Positions 14,601-29,600 of a stretch of 64,000 nucleotides of DNA are shown in pieces. The DNA lies in contig NC_060108.1 of NCBI RefSeq assembly GCF_021155765.1, forward strand, positions 26,685,025 through 26,749,024, given 5' to 3'. Position 1 is the first letter of the stretch. Each line of letters opens with the position of its first letter. The DNA is from Diprion similis (lineage: Eukaryota > Arthropoda > Insecta > Hymenoptera > Diprionidae). The notes under the pieces were generated by a model. The model was not told the DNA's origin. It made no database searches and worked only from the letters and a program-made list of their open reading frames with translations. A program made the position numbers and the translations under genes.

Positions 14601-17600
14601 GCTCACCGTATGCAGTGTGCATGTAAATTATGGTGGTAAAAATAATCCATGACACAGGCTGCACGAGGATTATATTCAACATCCATAGAAATCGTCTTGG
14701 ATGAAATACAATGTAAAAGATGATTTTCTACTTACCTCGAACTGCAAGTCAAAGATCACTAGAGGCGATTTGGATTAACCGTTCGTCTGGTGCCGTACCG
14801 AAATGTGTTTGCTGTCTCCATGTCACTCGTATTTATACGGTATCACGGTGTGCTCTGTTCATTTCAACGTATGTCAAAAAATTTTGTATTCCCAGGTGAG
14901 GCTAATTAACATTACGAGAACGAAGGTCATTAATATTATATTTGCACGGTATAGCTGAGCGATAGGAGTCTTGAATTGGAGTTTTTATACAATATACACC
15001 ACCATACACAATTTTTCAAATATTACTGTAATTTTTATCAGCCAATAAATGTACCGAATTCTTGTCGGTCTGTCGTACATTTTTTGGCAGAAATAGGTGC
15101 TCTTTGCGCATTATTCCAAAGTTTTTGATGACCACTTGTAGCTGAAAATATACTTATGGTGTATATAATTGGTACCGCGAGGATTTGCGGGTCGCGACTC
15201 ATGGATCTAAAGTCAAATTTGGCGTATTCAATAATGCTGAAAAAATTCAAAAACATCTGGATTTTATAGAAATTGGTACTCGAACGTTGTTGGGTGGCTG
15301 GTCACGGACGTGCTGTCAGATTTGTTATGTCGAAAATGGCGAATCAAATATGGTGCAAAAAACAAACGAAAATCCAGAAATATTCAATGTGAAATATATC
15401 GAAGATTCAAATGCCTAAGCTTTGGAAACAAGTAATTCAGAAGATTATCCTACTTATCGATAGTATATTCGACGTGGTGAATAATTTTTTACAGAAATGA
15501 AGGGATGATTTCGACGATAAATCGATTTCTCTGCGCATTCACCATGAATTTGCCTTAAGGTACTTCCGTCGCACAGAGTGTTGCTTAAAATTGAAGGTCT
15601 AGAGTAGATTTCACGTCCTGTCGATGCTTTCGGTACTATTTTTCATGACGGTAGAATAATTCTTACAAATAGTTATCAGTTAGGCGTTTATTCTGGAACT
15701 TTCGAATTATTGGCTGCGCAATTTTGAAATATGTTATCACGCGCTACATCGAGTATCGCCGGATATTTTTTTTATTCCACAGCTGTACATGAAGTATGTC
15801 ACGTACTGTTTAAATATGTATACAGTAAAGTTGATCAATCTTGCAGGCGAGAAAATAATATCGATAAAGAAATATTCCTCTAAAATGTATGCAGCATTAT
15901 CTGCCCGGATAATGCAAAAAAACATTTCGTAACACTTACTCCCTGGAAATTCGTTTTATTTGAAGACGACAACGATCTTCTTGACATCTCGTCACTCGCA
16001 ACGAGTTCCGGGTTCACCTGATGTAAAGTTGCGTCAGTTTGATTAATGATAATAATGTTTTCTAAAGAACGAACACATGTTTAATGGCTCACGGTTATAT
16101 CACCGCAGCTAGTTTTATTTAACTTGGTTTATAATATCAATAGTACCGACTCTGCATCTTGGTACTGTAAAAATTGGCCAGAAAAATCTGGAACTCCAAT
16201 GACAAAATATTTCTGATATTGTTTTAATGATATTCTATAAGATTCTGGAAGCCCCGACAAACTACGAATTTTTAATTTCTACTAAATATTTTTTTTATCT
16301 AATAATCGATTCCAAAAAAATAATCGAACACGATTCGATTGTATCGGTAAAAATTTCCAAAATTTCGTAAATCTCAGTATGTAGTCTTAATAGCGGAAAA
16401 GTTTTTTCATAATTCATAGTTTCATTTAAAATATTTTTCAATAGGAGGTGAAAATATTTATTTATCTTTCACTTATTACGTCAAACAAAAGAACCCATGA
16501 AATCGAATCGAATCGAATATCGTTAATTGGTGTGTGGGTGTGATCTGATAAAAATCCACTCGTTCAGTCCTTCGTCTATTCCTTACATAATTCGCGACGC
16601 GTGTTCTCGACTGAAATCTCTTCAACGTTGCAGGTAATGCGAGCAAGCACCTAAGACTCTAGGAAAATCCGCCTGAACTCTCGCTGCGCCTCTTATACTG
16701 GCGGAACGTAAATTAGATTCCAACAGATTAAATTAGGTTTCCTCCACTGAGGTTCGCCCGGCTTTGGTGCGTACCGACCAAAAGTTCCGAAACTGTGAGC
16801 AAATCGAGTTTCCACCAATCGTAACGCGAGTCCATCTTATCCAAGAATTTCTGACTATACATATACGAGCCAAGTTTGAACTTTCAAAGTCATTGGATTG
16901 CGATAAAGTCACAGAAATAGTGCAGCTCAATTTGCTATCATCCTGATTCCCCGCGTTTCTGCATTTCAACCCCCCCCCTTTCGCCAACTTTTCTGTCGAG
17001 TTTCCGGATTTGGGCGAGCTTAATGATGTATAGAAAGTACAGTCCATTGGAAAAATTATTCAAATGAAGAAATAATGAAGTCAATATTTAAAAAGTGAAA
17101 TTCTTGTAAACACAAAAAAAATATTAAGAACCTTAGATTCAATTTGAAATTTCATTTTGCCACTGGATTACTGCGTGTAGGATTTTATTCGCAAAAATAC
17201 TGTCCCGGTTGTTTCTCATCTAAGAGAGGAGAACTGTCTCTTAAGAGAGATTTGAAAAAGTGAAAGATACATTCTGTGGTGTAAAAACCTATTTTTGAAT
17301 AATTGTTTGGTCGTACAGAACTAGGAAAATTGGTGCTAATGATCCCTGAAAAAATTACTCCCACTATCCAACACTTCATTGTACTTGAATCTCGGCTGAT
17401 TCAAACTGATCATCAGACAAAATAAGCGATTCTGCAATTCGATGCGAATGCAGATAGTAGCCGCCCGCTTCCGTCTATCAACTGTCGGCACTCAGCATAG
17501 TGTAATGCCGTGTAATACATGTGCAATATACCCACCTACGTTACTTGGCGATGATTACATTGCTGCGAGGCTGGAAATCGAGGCTGAAATTGTCGGCGCA

Positions 17601-20600
17601 CGCGAAGCAAACCTGCCCCTTCATATCCGCCTGAGCGAGAACCAAGCGTCGCTTGAAATTGATCGATTTGACTGCAATGTTATCCTTCTCTTGTATACAT
17701 ATATATATATATGTATATATACATACGCGTGCATACCTACCACAGAAACATTGCACCACGATTCGCGTGCTGCGATTTATTGCATGGATATAACTGGAGG
17801 AAAAAGTTCCCGATTTGATTTCTCGTAGAATTATTATACTGTTAAAGAAAGAAGAAAAAGAAGAAGAAGGAATAAACGGAAACATTCGAAGCTCCCCGAT
17901 ATCGATTGCAAAATTATTTCACTCTACCAAATTTAGAGGCCACACAATAGAAGTATCGGATAAAACTGCCCAGCTTCGAGGTATCGCCGACTTTTGAGGG
18001 TCGAAGAACTTGCCTGACTGTTTGTATGAATATATATATTTATATATATATGTATCCGGCATCGCGGACGTGGTGGAAAGTTTTACGGTTCAGGACTTCT
18101 CTATGCAAATATAACTGGTCTGTATGTATGGATATAACGAAACTGTTGAGCTTCGGCGAGATTAAATTCAAATTTTAGCGCGGGCCCAGGATTATCCTGG
18201 GAGTCTTATCGCCGGTGGGACAGGCCTAAAGTTTCGTCGGTTAGAGGCCGACGATGAGACGACGACAAGGTTGGCGCTTTCTTCCTCCTCCTCTTCCTCT
18301 TCTTCTTCTTATTCTTCTTCTTCTTCATCTCCCCGGTATTATTACACTGCGGAAACGTGCAGCCCCGTTGGGGACAACCGGATGCTCCTCTGTCCCAGCC
18401 CGAGAAGCATATCCAATGTAATATATATCACAGCGGGTAGTTCGGGCCCGCGAACTACTGTGCGAACCGACTTAAACTTGCCTCACCCGCGGGGTGAGAT
18501 GATGAATAAATATTAGACGTGGAACGTAATTGAAAATTATATTACCGAGATAAGAGCTACTCGTCTCCTCCAGAAACCCCGATTTTAACGATATTGCAAA
18601 CTATGAACCAGAGTTATATATGACCGTCGTGAATATACGCGAGGGATGTGCAAGTACTCTGGTTTCTCAGTGATGCATCGAACCATTAAGAAAGTTGATT
18701 AATTTATTTGCAAGCTTACAATATTACGGTCTTACTAAAAACTAGTGAAATTATAAACAACAGTTTTGTAGATATCGATTTATTATTCAAAAAAATCGAT
18801 AATTTCATTCGTACGATTTCACTGTACAATGATTATTCTTTATTGCAATCACAATTAGACTGATGAGTAATAAAATTCTCTTTCCCGTGAATTGCTGAGT
18901 AAATGATTTCCAAATAAACACAGACATTATAGAGTGAAATCAAACTTACAATCTACCGGATTATAAGCCACCTGAGACAGGATTGAAACGAAAAACCGAT
19001 ATCCAAGCTTCGATTCATACTATCGGTATTGTTTGTCCTATAGTTTGATGAAAATCATCTAGCTTTTGGATCTGTACAATGAACTTCCAACTCAGCAACC
19101 CCCTCAAGATCCATCGGTTAGCGTAACGCAATTCCTAGAAACTAGTCCGAGTTTCGCATTATAACAGTAATATTCGACCCTCGGCGAGAACACCGGGTTC
19201 CGATAACACTATTAAACGTCAAGCAGCCAGTATTCGAATCACGTCAGCCAGTTAGGCAAAGCCACCCTTACACCCAGCCCACCGACCCCTCGCCTCGCTG
19301 CTATCGCATTTAACGCTACCGTGCGCATACGTGCATCGCTTCGTGACCGATATTACGGTTATGTGGCACGTAGAGGTAAGTTTGCATGCAATGCCCCAGA
19401 CTTGGCAATATTTGCCAGTAATAATCGGGGTACACAAACCCAGACGATAAGAATTTACCGTGTTCTAGTATTTTGAACCAATAATATACGTTAGGGTGTT
19501 CGTTGCACGGTTTTGTTTTTTGGAATATCAATGTTGGATGGTCGTAGAACGGTTTTAAATATAGAAAAAAACGAATCTCTGATTTTTTCACATTTTTATT
19601 TCGAGCCCTGAATCTCCCTGCTGACCTTTTTTAGTAGATTAATTTTTATTATAGAGCAATTTTTTCCTACACTTCGAGCCGATTTATGACCTTCCATTTA
19701 ACGACCACCCTAATATACATACCTAACGCGTAACAAGAAATGATAATGAAAAAAGTTACGGACAAGTTTCTCCACAATACTGTTTAACCGGTTTTTCCTA
19801 AAACTTTTCGCAAGAGAACCGAATAAATCCCTCCGATTCAATTCCAGGGCTCCGTATTCAGCGGCGGGTAGAATCCAGGGTGAAAGAATGTTCCCTTTTG
19901 TTTTTTTCTCCTCGCCCCCCTCCTCCCTTTCACTACTTTGTCCAGGTCAAAATGACCGGGACACTATGCAGTGGGGGATGGGGATGATGGGGAGTGAGGA
20001 TCGCGATAAGCCGAGGGAAAGGGGAAGACGATAGAGCGGCGAAGAATGCCCAGACGCAAATGAAATTTGTCTGGTACGTGCCCTGAGGCACGTGACTCGA
20101 TAACTTCAGCACGCCATTCACGTTCCTCGTCCATCAATATGAAAATTTGACTGCATATTAAGACGCGCTCGTTGGGGGAGAGAAAATGGCTCCATTGATT
20201 TTCGAAACGATCGATATAATCCCGAGCCAGGTTCCCTCCCTCCCTCCCTCCCCCCCACCCACCCTCAGCTCGAATCCCTTTTAGCGGACGGTTATCCCTG
20301 GTGGCCCATTCGTCCTCGGCAGAACCGAGGAAACGACACTACAGCCAAGAGTCCTGCGCTGCCATGGCATCGGGCTGAGGGTATTATATGTATGTGTACA
20401 CCTGATCTTCTCTTCACAGCTACTCATCTCATCCACCTGTAGGGGCGATTCAATTACATTCAAGTATCGTCCTGCCAGGTGACAAAAGCTTTTAGCTAGA
20501 TCGATGATCGAAGACCTCGAAGCGACAAATTCTGTGCTCTTCGAACGTCATCGAGTCACGACGAAGACGATCGTAAATCAATCAGTTATAATCGAGGCTG

Positions 20601-23600
20601 AACTAAGCTAACGCTATAAACTGCTCGTGTCCCATCTGGAATTGGATGTTCTGGGTCCTTAAACGTCCCTTAATTTCCTCCAGTGGATCGGTACGTGCGA
20701 TGGTGACTGGGTTCTTACGTTCTCCCATAATTCACCTCGAGCAAAATACCAAATGACCGTGGTAATATATGTGGCAAGGCCTTGGAGACTGGACTTGATG
20801 GACTAATTTTTAAAGAGCGTCTCACTTCGCTTTTCGTATTTACTGGTAGCGTCCTTTGACGGTCAGCACGAAGAGTCAGAATCGCCAGATTCAGTTACCC
20901 GAGACAAATTGAAGTAAGTTTTCACGATTTCCGATGTTCTGCATCTGCGGAGTATCGGTATATAATTCATTCGAACGATTCTTCATCCCGACTAAAGTTG
21001 TTATATAGAAAGCTCTCGAACGGTAGTTAGATTCTCCGGAATCTTTTCTGGAAGTCTTTTCTACAGTCAGAGGTAGTCAAAGTAAAAGAAATTCCAGATA
21101 CGTTTCATCAGACTGGATCTCGTCTCGAAAAGCTTTCAAGTTTTTTCCTCAACGATATTTCTCGCGATAAGTTTATCACATTCATATTATGAACAAAAGT
21201 CACAGAAACGAATCGCCGCTCAAGGAGTAGAAAAAAGACTCCACGACTGGATTTTTCGTGGGGTTAGGTACATTCGAATGAGACCCTTGGCGCGAAGTGA
21301 AGGAAACACATCGCCTAGTTTCAGGGAAAGAAAAGAAAAGAAGAAAATAAAAAAAATAATAATAATAATAAAAAAAAAACAGACACACACCACGAAAAAC
21401 AGCAATATATTTCCAACTGCCCTGGGACTTGGCCGTCGCGCAAATCTTTCGCGATGTTTTGACAGTACCTACCTACCTTATCTCCACCAATACCTGCCTT
21501 ATTTTCCTTCTTCGTGCCACGCGCAGCTTTCACCACCTCCTCAGGAATCTCGAAGCCCCGTTTTTCCTCTCTCTTCTTCCTTTATTTTCACCGCGACGTG
21601 ATAATAATTCCAAGATTCTATCGTCCCTGCGTTCTCGGGAAGGAATCGAATCGAAAATTTAGCTGCCTTCAAGGCTGTCGATTATATTATTCCTTCGCTT
21701 TTATTTCGCAAGTTTTTTTCCTTTCGTTATTATTATTCTTCCGCTAAATACGTGTTTGCGGATTTTTTTTTAATCTGCTATTCAGAATTATATTCCGTTC
21801 TTATAGTACCTAGTCGAGTCGTTTGTAGATCGTGTTGATTGGATTCTATCCGATAAGGGATTCTCAGACTGGCCGTCCGGGAATTCAAAAAGCATTTCTT
21901 CTTTGCTCTGCGGATGAGTCAGATAGTCGTGATCCGCTCGACTCCAGGTCCCAGCCTTTCCAGTTTCCGGTTTCCCGGCCGCCCTTTCTCCTGTATAACG
22001 ATTTGTATTTAGGTACCAGCGATTAAACTCGAAGTAGCTTTCTACATACCGGATGTATTTTAGCGGCCGACCTTTTTGCCACATCGAGTTTAGCTGAGCA
22101 ACCTCGATCCTCGTCGTCCCGTCCGTCCGCATTGTGTCCTGTTTTGCGGATATTTGAGCAAAACCCTATCTCGGGAATTGAGAACTCTACACGCGAACAG
22201 AACAGCGTTGTGTTTACACAATTTCCCTGTAGGTCGAGGAGTAACGGGATATTCGATGATCACTTAAGGATGTGCGCCATTTAGGTCTAAAATGTGTGTT
22301 TCCAAAAACTCGGTAAGGAGAAGAAATTTTTTTTAAATACTTAATTTCAACTCTAGACGCCTCATTATATTAACAACATCTGTATGGAAATAACAATATT
22401 CTAAATAAATTTTCACCGCTAAATTTATACTTCTCGTTAAATTTCGATAATCCCAACAAGAACAAAAAAAAAAAAAGAAGAGAATCAGACGAACTTGACG
22501 AATTTTTCGATGCAAAAATAGTAAAATAATTATGTGACTTCTTTAACGTTATCAACAACAAAGTATAGTCACAGATTAAATTAACTGTTTCAAAATAATT
22601 TTCTACACTACGTGGATTATCTTAATTGGATTTGACTTGATTAGCTTTGATTGAACTTTCGAAACCTTTATTTAGTCACGTTTAGATTTCATCACAAATT
22701 TTTCACTCGACTGTACACCTGCCTCGTTGCATCGTTAACGCAGCGTACTCTGTGCAATTTGTCAAACATGTAATTTAACTCACACTAGCAGAAAGGAGGG
22801 CTTTGATTCAACATTTCAACATTTGCCAACATCCTTGTCATTGATTCGACAAAAATTTTATTTTTCAAGATGTATAGCACCCACGGAATGGCGTCGGAAA
22901 ACTCGTTGACGTTTCAACACACTAATTCTTTAATTTACAGCAGAAGCGTTATAGTGCGAATTTTTTTTCTTTTTTTTTCATTTCAAAAAACACCTTTTTC
23001 CCCAGCACATGCCATGTGCCACCCCTCTGGGATCGCGTAACAGCTGCGACTCATTTTGCGCGGCCGACTGATGTTGCAAACCTCCCCCTCCCACCCGCCT
23101 TCTCCCATCGGATTCCCTCACTTTCATCTAATTCTACCGAGACCTCGAAGAGCACGGTTAGAAAAATATTTGCCAATTACCGTACTGCAGTGTTGCTGCA
23201 AACGTCCCCTGCTGCTGTACAAAAGCGAGTACCTAGATATAAAAATAAGCTTTCCAATATCGATTGAAACCCCTGACGTGGGGGAGGGGGGTAAGCCTAG
23301 GTAATACTCACTCAGCTCGTTACACACATACATACAGTATTATAAGCTTCGCGGTCTCGTGCGAGATGATTATCCGATGGATCAGCTGTGAGGCGAGTAG
23401 GTGTAGGCATGTAGTATAGTATAATATAAGGGATAACGCGAGCAAGTTTTAGAATTTTATTACACCGCTGTAATCAGTCGTTTGAAAAATGGACGCGGCT
23501 TTTTTTCACCTCGCTCGAAGGTGATTAGGCGATCGCGTTGAATCCTCGGATCGAGAGCTGAGCACGCGAAACTCGGATGTTTTGCTGATCCGGTGTAACA

Positions 23601-26600
23601 ACTGTATACCCACCCCACTCGACTATAAATTAGAGCCGAACAGCTATAACTAAAGATCACTTTTTTTTTCCACGGTTTACCAACTAACGCGAGCCTGGAT
23701 TAGTGGTTTGTTTTTGCCCGAGGGTTTCGGGATCGCCCATCCCCCTAGCCGGTTCCGTTGCAGAGTGTAAGCTCGGTACAATAGAGGCATTTGCCTTGTT
23801 CAAGGGAAATTAATTACCAAGTATGCCCTGGACTCAAGTGCCTATTCTCCCATTAATAGTCTCTAATCTTCTCTCAGTCCCGCAGTCATCTTTCACCAAA
23901 GTGCCGTCTATCCTAGGCGGCTTAACCTTCCCATTCACTATTTCACCGGAAAAGGAAAGACAGCGTTTGTTAGAGTCGCGATATGTGGGTTGATATAATA
24001 CATTTTGTATCCTGTGAAATAAAATCTGCCTAAAAAAAAAGAAGAAGAAGCCGAAACGGGGACAAAGGATCTGCGGAAAACGCGAACCGTGTCTGTGCAT
24101 GCAGAGAGACAGCTCGATAATCGGACTCGATGGAAAATTAGTGTACCTACCCAAATAAATTGCGATCGCTATATATTGGGAGTTTGATGTCCATCTGCGG
24201 TGTCATTAGTGGACGCATGCAGGAAAACCGGTGTTTCATAGAGCTTGGCGGTCAAGCCGTGTAATCAATGCATGCCGAATAAGCCGTCTGCTGTCGGCTT
24301 TTTGTCACCGTTGGAACATCGAGCTTAATGGACCGATCGACACCACCCATCAACCCTCTGTTTTATTGACGATAAGAAACGACAAGCTGCCTGTAATCAC
24401 TGACCAAACTATACATATAACGATCGGTCATCATGTTGTCAACTTCTTCATTTCCCTGTTTGAAACTAATTTATTGGCTTGCTTTTAGACGAAAATGGCG
24501 AGATACTTTGATTTATTCGAAGGTATAATGTCAGGTTTATGTGGATAAATTTAACCGACCAAATATTATGTTGATCCGATATATGTAGACCATCGAATAT
24601 TTAGTAGCATTAAACCATACGTAGAAGCAAATTATTCAGTTGATTCAAAGCTGTCATCATCTGTTCATGTGACTCGAGAAAAGCTCGACTGTAATACTGA
24701 ATTCTCTTTCCCTCAAGTACATACCTTCAGCTAAGTGAACTCGAAATACCCGACACTTGAAATTGTCATACCGACCTGTGTTTGATTTCTGGTCTGTGTT
24801 TGTGTTTGCCAAACAACAACAACAGCTGCTCCTTCGACTCGTCGAGAAGCAGGCGCATCTAAGGGTGGGTTGGTAAAGGGTATACTTGCGGGTCAGGATC
24901 GTCGAAGAGTGCAAGAAGGAAGGCAGGCGAAGTTGAAAAAGGAAGAAAGAAGCCGGAGACGTCGGATGGCAGTCGATCCCAGAGGAAACAGGCGAATACG
25001 ACTATCGGGGATTAACCAGTAAACCCCGTCCGTTCTTATTCCCTTTTATCGAGTCTGGCGCGGCCGGTGTGGGACCAGCTTTACGATCCTGTTGTCGCAA
25101 CTCGAGCACCTCGAAGTCGCGGTTACGTCGCGCACAGTCTGCTGCAGGAATAAGGGTTGTTGTTACGCGGGGTACGTGCATGCAATGCTTCCGTATTTTG
25201 CGACCTGGTTCCTGCCCGTCTGGCTTTACCAGCTTTTTCTCCATCATCGGTACGACGGGACAGTCTGGCAGATCGATCTTCGTTTCTCCATGTGGCCTCC
25301 GGGACGTCCGGATAATATAAACGAAGTATTGCAACGCAACTGGCTCTCCCGTAATGAATCATCCCCTAAGAATCAGCCATTTTACCCGGAATCAGGTCGT
25401 TCCTTGTACCCACTTCTTGTCATGACTTCCGGTTCCTGTTATACGATGCTTCGTATCCTGCTACTATTGTCACGATATAATCAATGAATTCATTTTTATC
25501 GTCGATTTCATGTTTCGAGTGAAACAGCACGAGCGACGTCGGTTGTTGCAATTTTCTATTTTAACTAAATTTAAAAATGGGACAACGAGAGCTCGATATT
25601 ATATAACAAACTTCATGGAGTTGCGTGGAGTGGATTTTATTACTCTCCATCGAGCGAGGACTTGACGTTTTTCTCTCCCGCTTCGGTCTCTTTCTTTTCT
25701 TTTCTTTTCTTTTCTTTATTCTTCCTGTCGTTCTTTTTCTTTCCTCCAATTCGTCCTAGCGCTCGCCGCAAGCTACTGAGAAGCTCGGTCTCCACTTCGC
25801 TCAGAGTGCGATTCGATATACACATCGGATGGATGTACGTATCCATGAGACGAAGGAATGCACGGAGGCAGTAGTCAGAAGCCGGATAAATCGCGATTCT
25901 GAAGTATCATACCTATATATAGCTTATACATCCGCCTGCCTGATCCTACGGATCTTAAATTCTCTACTTTATTGCTAATCCTTCGATAGTATCGACATTC
26001 TTCATCGTATATAGAACCCGCAGTTCTCCTTCATCCCTTCCTCCAGCAATGATGGGCGTAATTCCAGTCAGTTTATACGTATTAATCATGTTTTTTCTAC
26101 CCATAGCCCTGATCCCATCTTATAAACTGGGCAATTTCAACCAGCTACATTGCAGATTGCTACATTATTTCTATAGACTTTGTCAGGTGAATAAATCAAT
26201 ACGAAAGTACACGATAAGAAAACAGTAATTGCTCCAAAGTTGCGGTTAAGAGAAAGTCTATAGCCTTCAATCACTGCGTTTTCCTTTGATAATATTATCA
26301 GAGTTTGAGCTTTCTCACAAGCTTTCGTGAAATTTTCGTGAAAAAAAATCTGCCTTGGGGTGTAGAGGGTGCATAATAATAATCATAAATTGTTCGAACG
26401 ATAAACCGGCTGCGTCACATTATTAAGGGGCTGCACATCGTCTATATTATGTGAAAATTTTCAAGCTCTTCGCTCAACGCCACATTCTTTTCTCACTCCT
26501 CTCTTCGACTTCTCCTCTTTTTTTTTTATCGACCTCCTTTTCTCACCAACGAATCCCTGCATTTTATCTTTTAAAGTCACGTCGAGTGAAAGTGTGATTT

Positions 26601-29600
26601 TCACTGTGAAAATAGAATGGGAATTTGGTTTACGAGTGGAGAGAAAATTAATTTCAAATCAGAGCAGCGATTCATTCTTTGTGTTTACCCTCCGAATCGC
26701 TTGATAATGTCGCTCGTTCGATCCCTTTGAATTCCGACTGGAGCGTCTGTTCACTTTCTGACAATTTTCGACTGTCAGGTTCGGATTAACTTTGAGGTTT
26801 TCTTACCATCTGCCACTCCCGCAGCCGCAGGCTTCTTAATCTTTCAACTGGTCTCGTCAAACTTCTCCCCGTGCGAACGATCTACTCTGTAGGGTCTACA
26901 GTCAATAAACTCATGGCTCAATATTTACCCGACAGGTTATTTGACGTTGTGAAACGCGTGGTTCAAAGTAAAGCTACTGAGGAGAGATGAAGCGACCCTT
27001 AGACGTTTCAAAGACGATGACAAAAATCCCTCGAGTCAATTTTGATCACGTGAATTTTCACCGATTGTGCAACGAAATCCGACAAGCAGCCTGATTTTCA
27101 GAATTTCAAATATGGCGGACGAATAATCGGAAACCGTAAAAAGAACCCGATAAAATAGACAAAAAGATGATTGAGAATCCGCATGCAGATCCATCCGACA
27201 GATTAAACCAGTCCTTTCCTTTGATCCTCGCCTGTCTGTGGACCAGAGCAATAGAATAGCTTGACGGCAGGAAAAGACAGGAATTTTTCATCCCCTATTC
27301 AGCGGTTCAAAGTAGCACGAGACTATTCGCCATTCAAATTTAATAAGCTTTCCCCGGTTTTTAATCACGCGAGTAATCAGGTGCCGAGCTGATTGCCTCC
27401 AGTTAACTTAAATTAACCCTTAATTTAACCCTCACCCGCTATTACGACACGCGAATAAATCCCTCTATTGCCGTATTCGCTTGCAATACGTGTATATGCT
27501 GTATAAATGGGTATATACAATATTTATATGTTGTATACACATGTATATAGGTATGTATGGTTTTACGGGCATACGTGCGGCACACGAACAGCTGTGATCT
27601 ATGTACACGAGATATCTTCATCCGGGTTTCCGGGGAGCTACAGGCGGCTAAGTGCACTGCTGCATGATATGACGCGATATTGCAACCCCTGCAATAGACG
27701 CCGGCAGCGTCTTACACAAACGGTGTTTATCGTCGAGCTCACGCCGCTGCACGTGCTCTGGGAGGGAATTTCACGCTTTACGTCAACTTTTTCCTACCTT
27801 CGTTTTATGTGTCCGGGATTTTCCTTCGATTTAAACAGACGGCGCCGAATTGAACGCGAAAAACAAACGGAACGTAAAAGGAAAATACCTACGCGAATTT
27901 AACTCATTTTTGACTCATTTTCAAACTTATCTGAGTGATCAGTTTGATTCGAAGCGTGGAAAATATCGATTTTAAACAGCTAAAATTACAGCTGTTTAGG
28001 GAAGCAGATATTTTAATCAAGGGTGTACGGTTTGGTAAATAAATTAAATATTTACGTCGAAATAAGAAGATAACCGAACCCAACATTTGAAGAGTTCAAT
28101 TATACATAATTGAAAGAATCTTAAAACAGTATTTTAAATTATTTCACTGCATCGCGTGATTTTAGAAACTTTTTTCTTAGAAGTTTTTGCTCAAAAACCA
28201 AGTTTTTGCCCTCACTGTCCGTCCCATACGTCCATAATTGAAGTACGCTCATTTTCCACCGAGTCGTAGTTACATGCCTGGCTTATTCAAACCGATGTTG
28301 TACGTATAGAAGTGGATCGGAGTACCCATTAGCTAATACCGTACCCGCCAAATATACGGATGTACGAATTTCACTACATGCGAATGAACGCGTATCCATA
28401 CGGACGGATGACTGAACTACACCAATCCGAGTACAGGGGAAATGCAAACATCGATACTAATCGAGAAAATTAGATAAACAGAATCGCAGAGCTGATATCG
28501 GTTCTGACTGCAGATATTAAACACCTACATTTGCTGCGTCGATCCAAGCATTAGCAACGATATTTCGAAAATTCGTGATCGCCCGATGGTGCAGCGATAT
28601 TTTTCACATTAAGGTGATAAACTGATTTCATCGCATTCTGCGTATGAAGTAAATAAAGCTAAGCGTACCGGTTATCGATCTTTTTAGTTTGCATCTGTTT
28701 GATCCTTGGTTCTAATATTGCCAAAAAATAAATTTGCAGTACCTGATCATCTGGCAATTGGTTCAAGTTATCGCGAAATTCACAATTAGTGCCATAAATT
28801 TATAATTTTAAAAATAAACGTGTCAATAACTGGTACACCACCTATCTTACGCGATAGTTTAATTTTCCAATCTCACCGATTCTTTTTGACAATTATTTTC
28901 AGCCGACAGGGACCACTGCAATAAAACTGTGGACATTTACGAAGACGTCTCCAGCCCCGCGGTGACAGCCGCTACTTGGGGTCGACCCCTGAACTGCTGG
29001 TACCGTTTTCGGTCATTTCGCGGGACGCCTCGAGAGTGGATTCTTCGCGTACGTTTCAAGAAGTTCAAGGTCGGCGTTTTGGCAAACGCGACAACCTGCA
29101 CCGGAGGATTTTTGCAGGTAAGATATTCACCGATTCTACGATATAACCGCAGACGAAGGTATAATTTTCATTGAAAATCTTTAACAACTTTCTCACATAC
29201 CTTTGCACCGACAGACGGATTTACCGCGCCACCTTGCGTTTCGCGCTTTTGGCATTTCACTGGCAAAGTGCGTTTCCACAGCCGTTCAAAAGCCCGAGTA
29301 TTCACGTTTTTTAGTGGGTGCTATTAGCTGAGCCGTGAACTTTGAACGATACGCTTTGTGGATAAATTTCTAGCGCGGTTTTTCAACTCGTTTCTTTTTT
29401 TTCATTTCCGTTCAATTCTTTTTTTTTTTTTTTTGTTGTACGTAAATTAACGCTTTCAGGCAGCACCGAGCAAACCACGTTCAAAAGTACGCGGTTTTAC
29501 TTATTTTAGCTACATTTTTCCTCTCACAGTAGAATGTACGTTATATCTATATACACACATGATGCAACGCGATGCATGAATATTAACCTTATCGGTTGTA

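Larger units (their letters stand above)
14850..28902. other. CUB gene intron 1, part right of the nested gene
   Basis: About 14 kb without a recognised gene, ending at a TTATTTTCAG acceptor. It includes a MITE-like element (19491-19713), a TCT/TCC microsatellite (18278-18333) and a 17-bp palindrome (18185-18201). Candidate frames at 15185-15418, 21788-22132 and 25002-25487 show no family features. Confidence 0.55.

Noticed and set aside
15185..15418. 77-codon plus-strand frame upstream of the yellow gene
   Set aside because: Considered as a transposon fragment, but no protein family or terminal repeats could be identified.
21788..22132. 114-codon minus-strand frame in intron 1
   Set aside because: No family resemblance; single isolated frame in an intron.
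25002..25487. Overlapping 83-131 codon frames on both strands
   Set aside because: Patch of higher GC without coherent protein features; mutually overlapping frames suggest chance.
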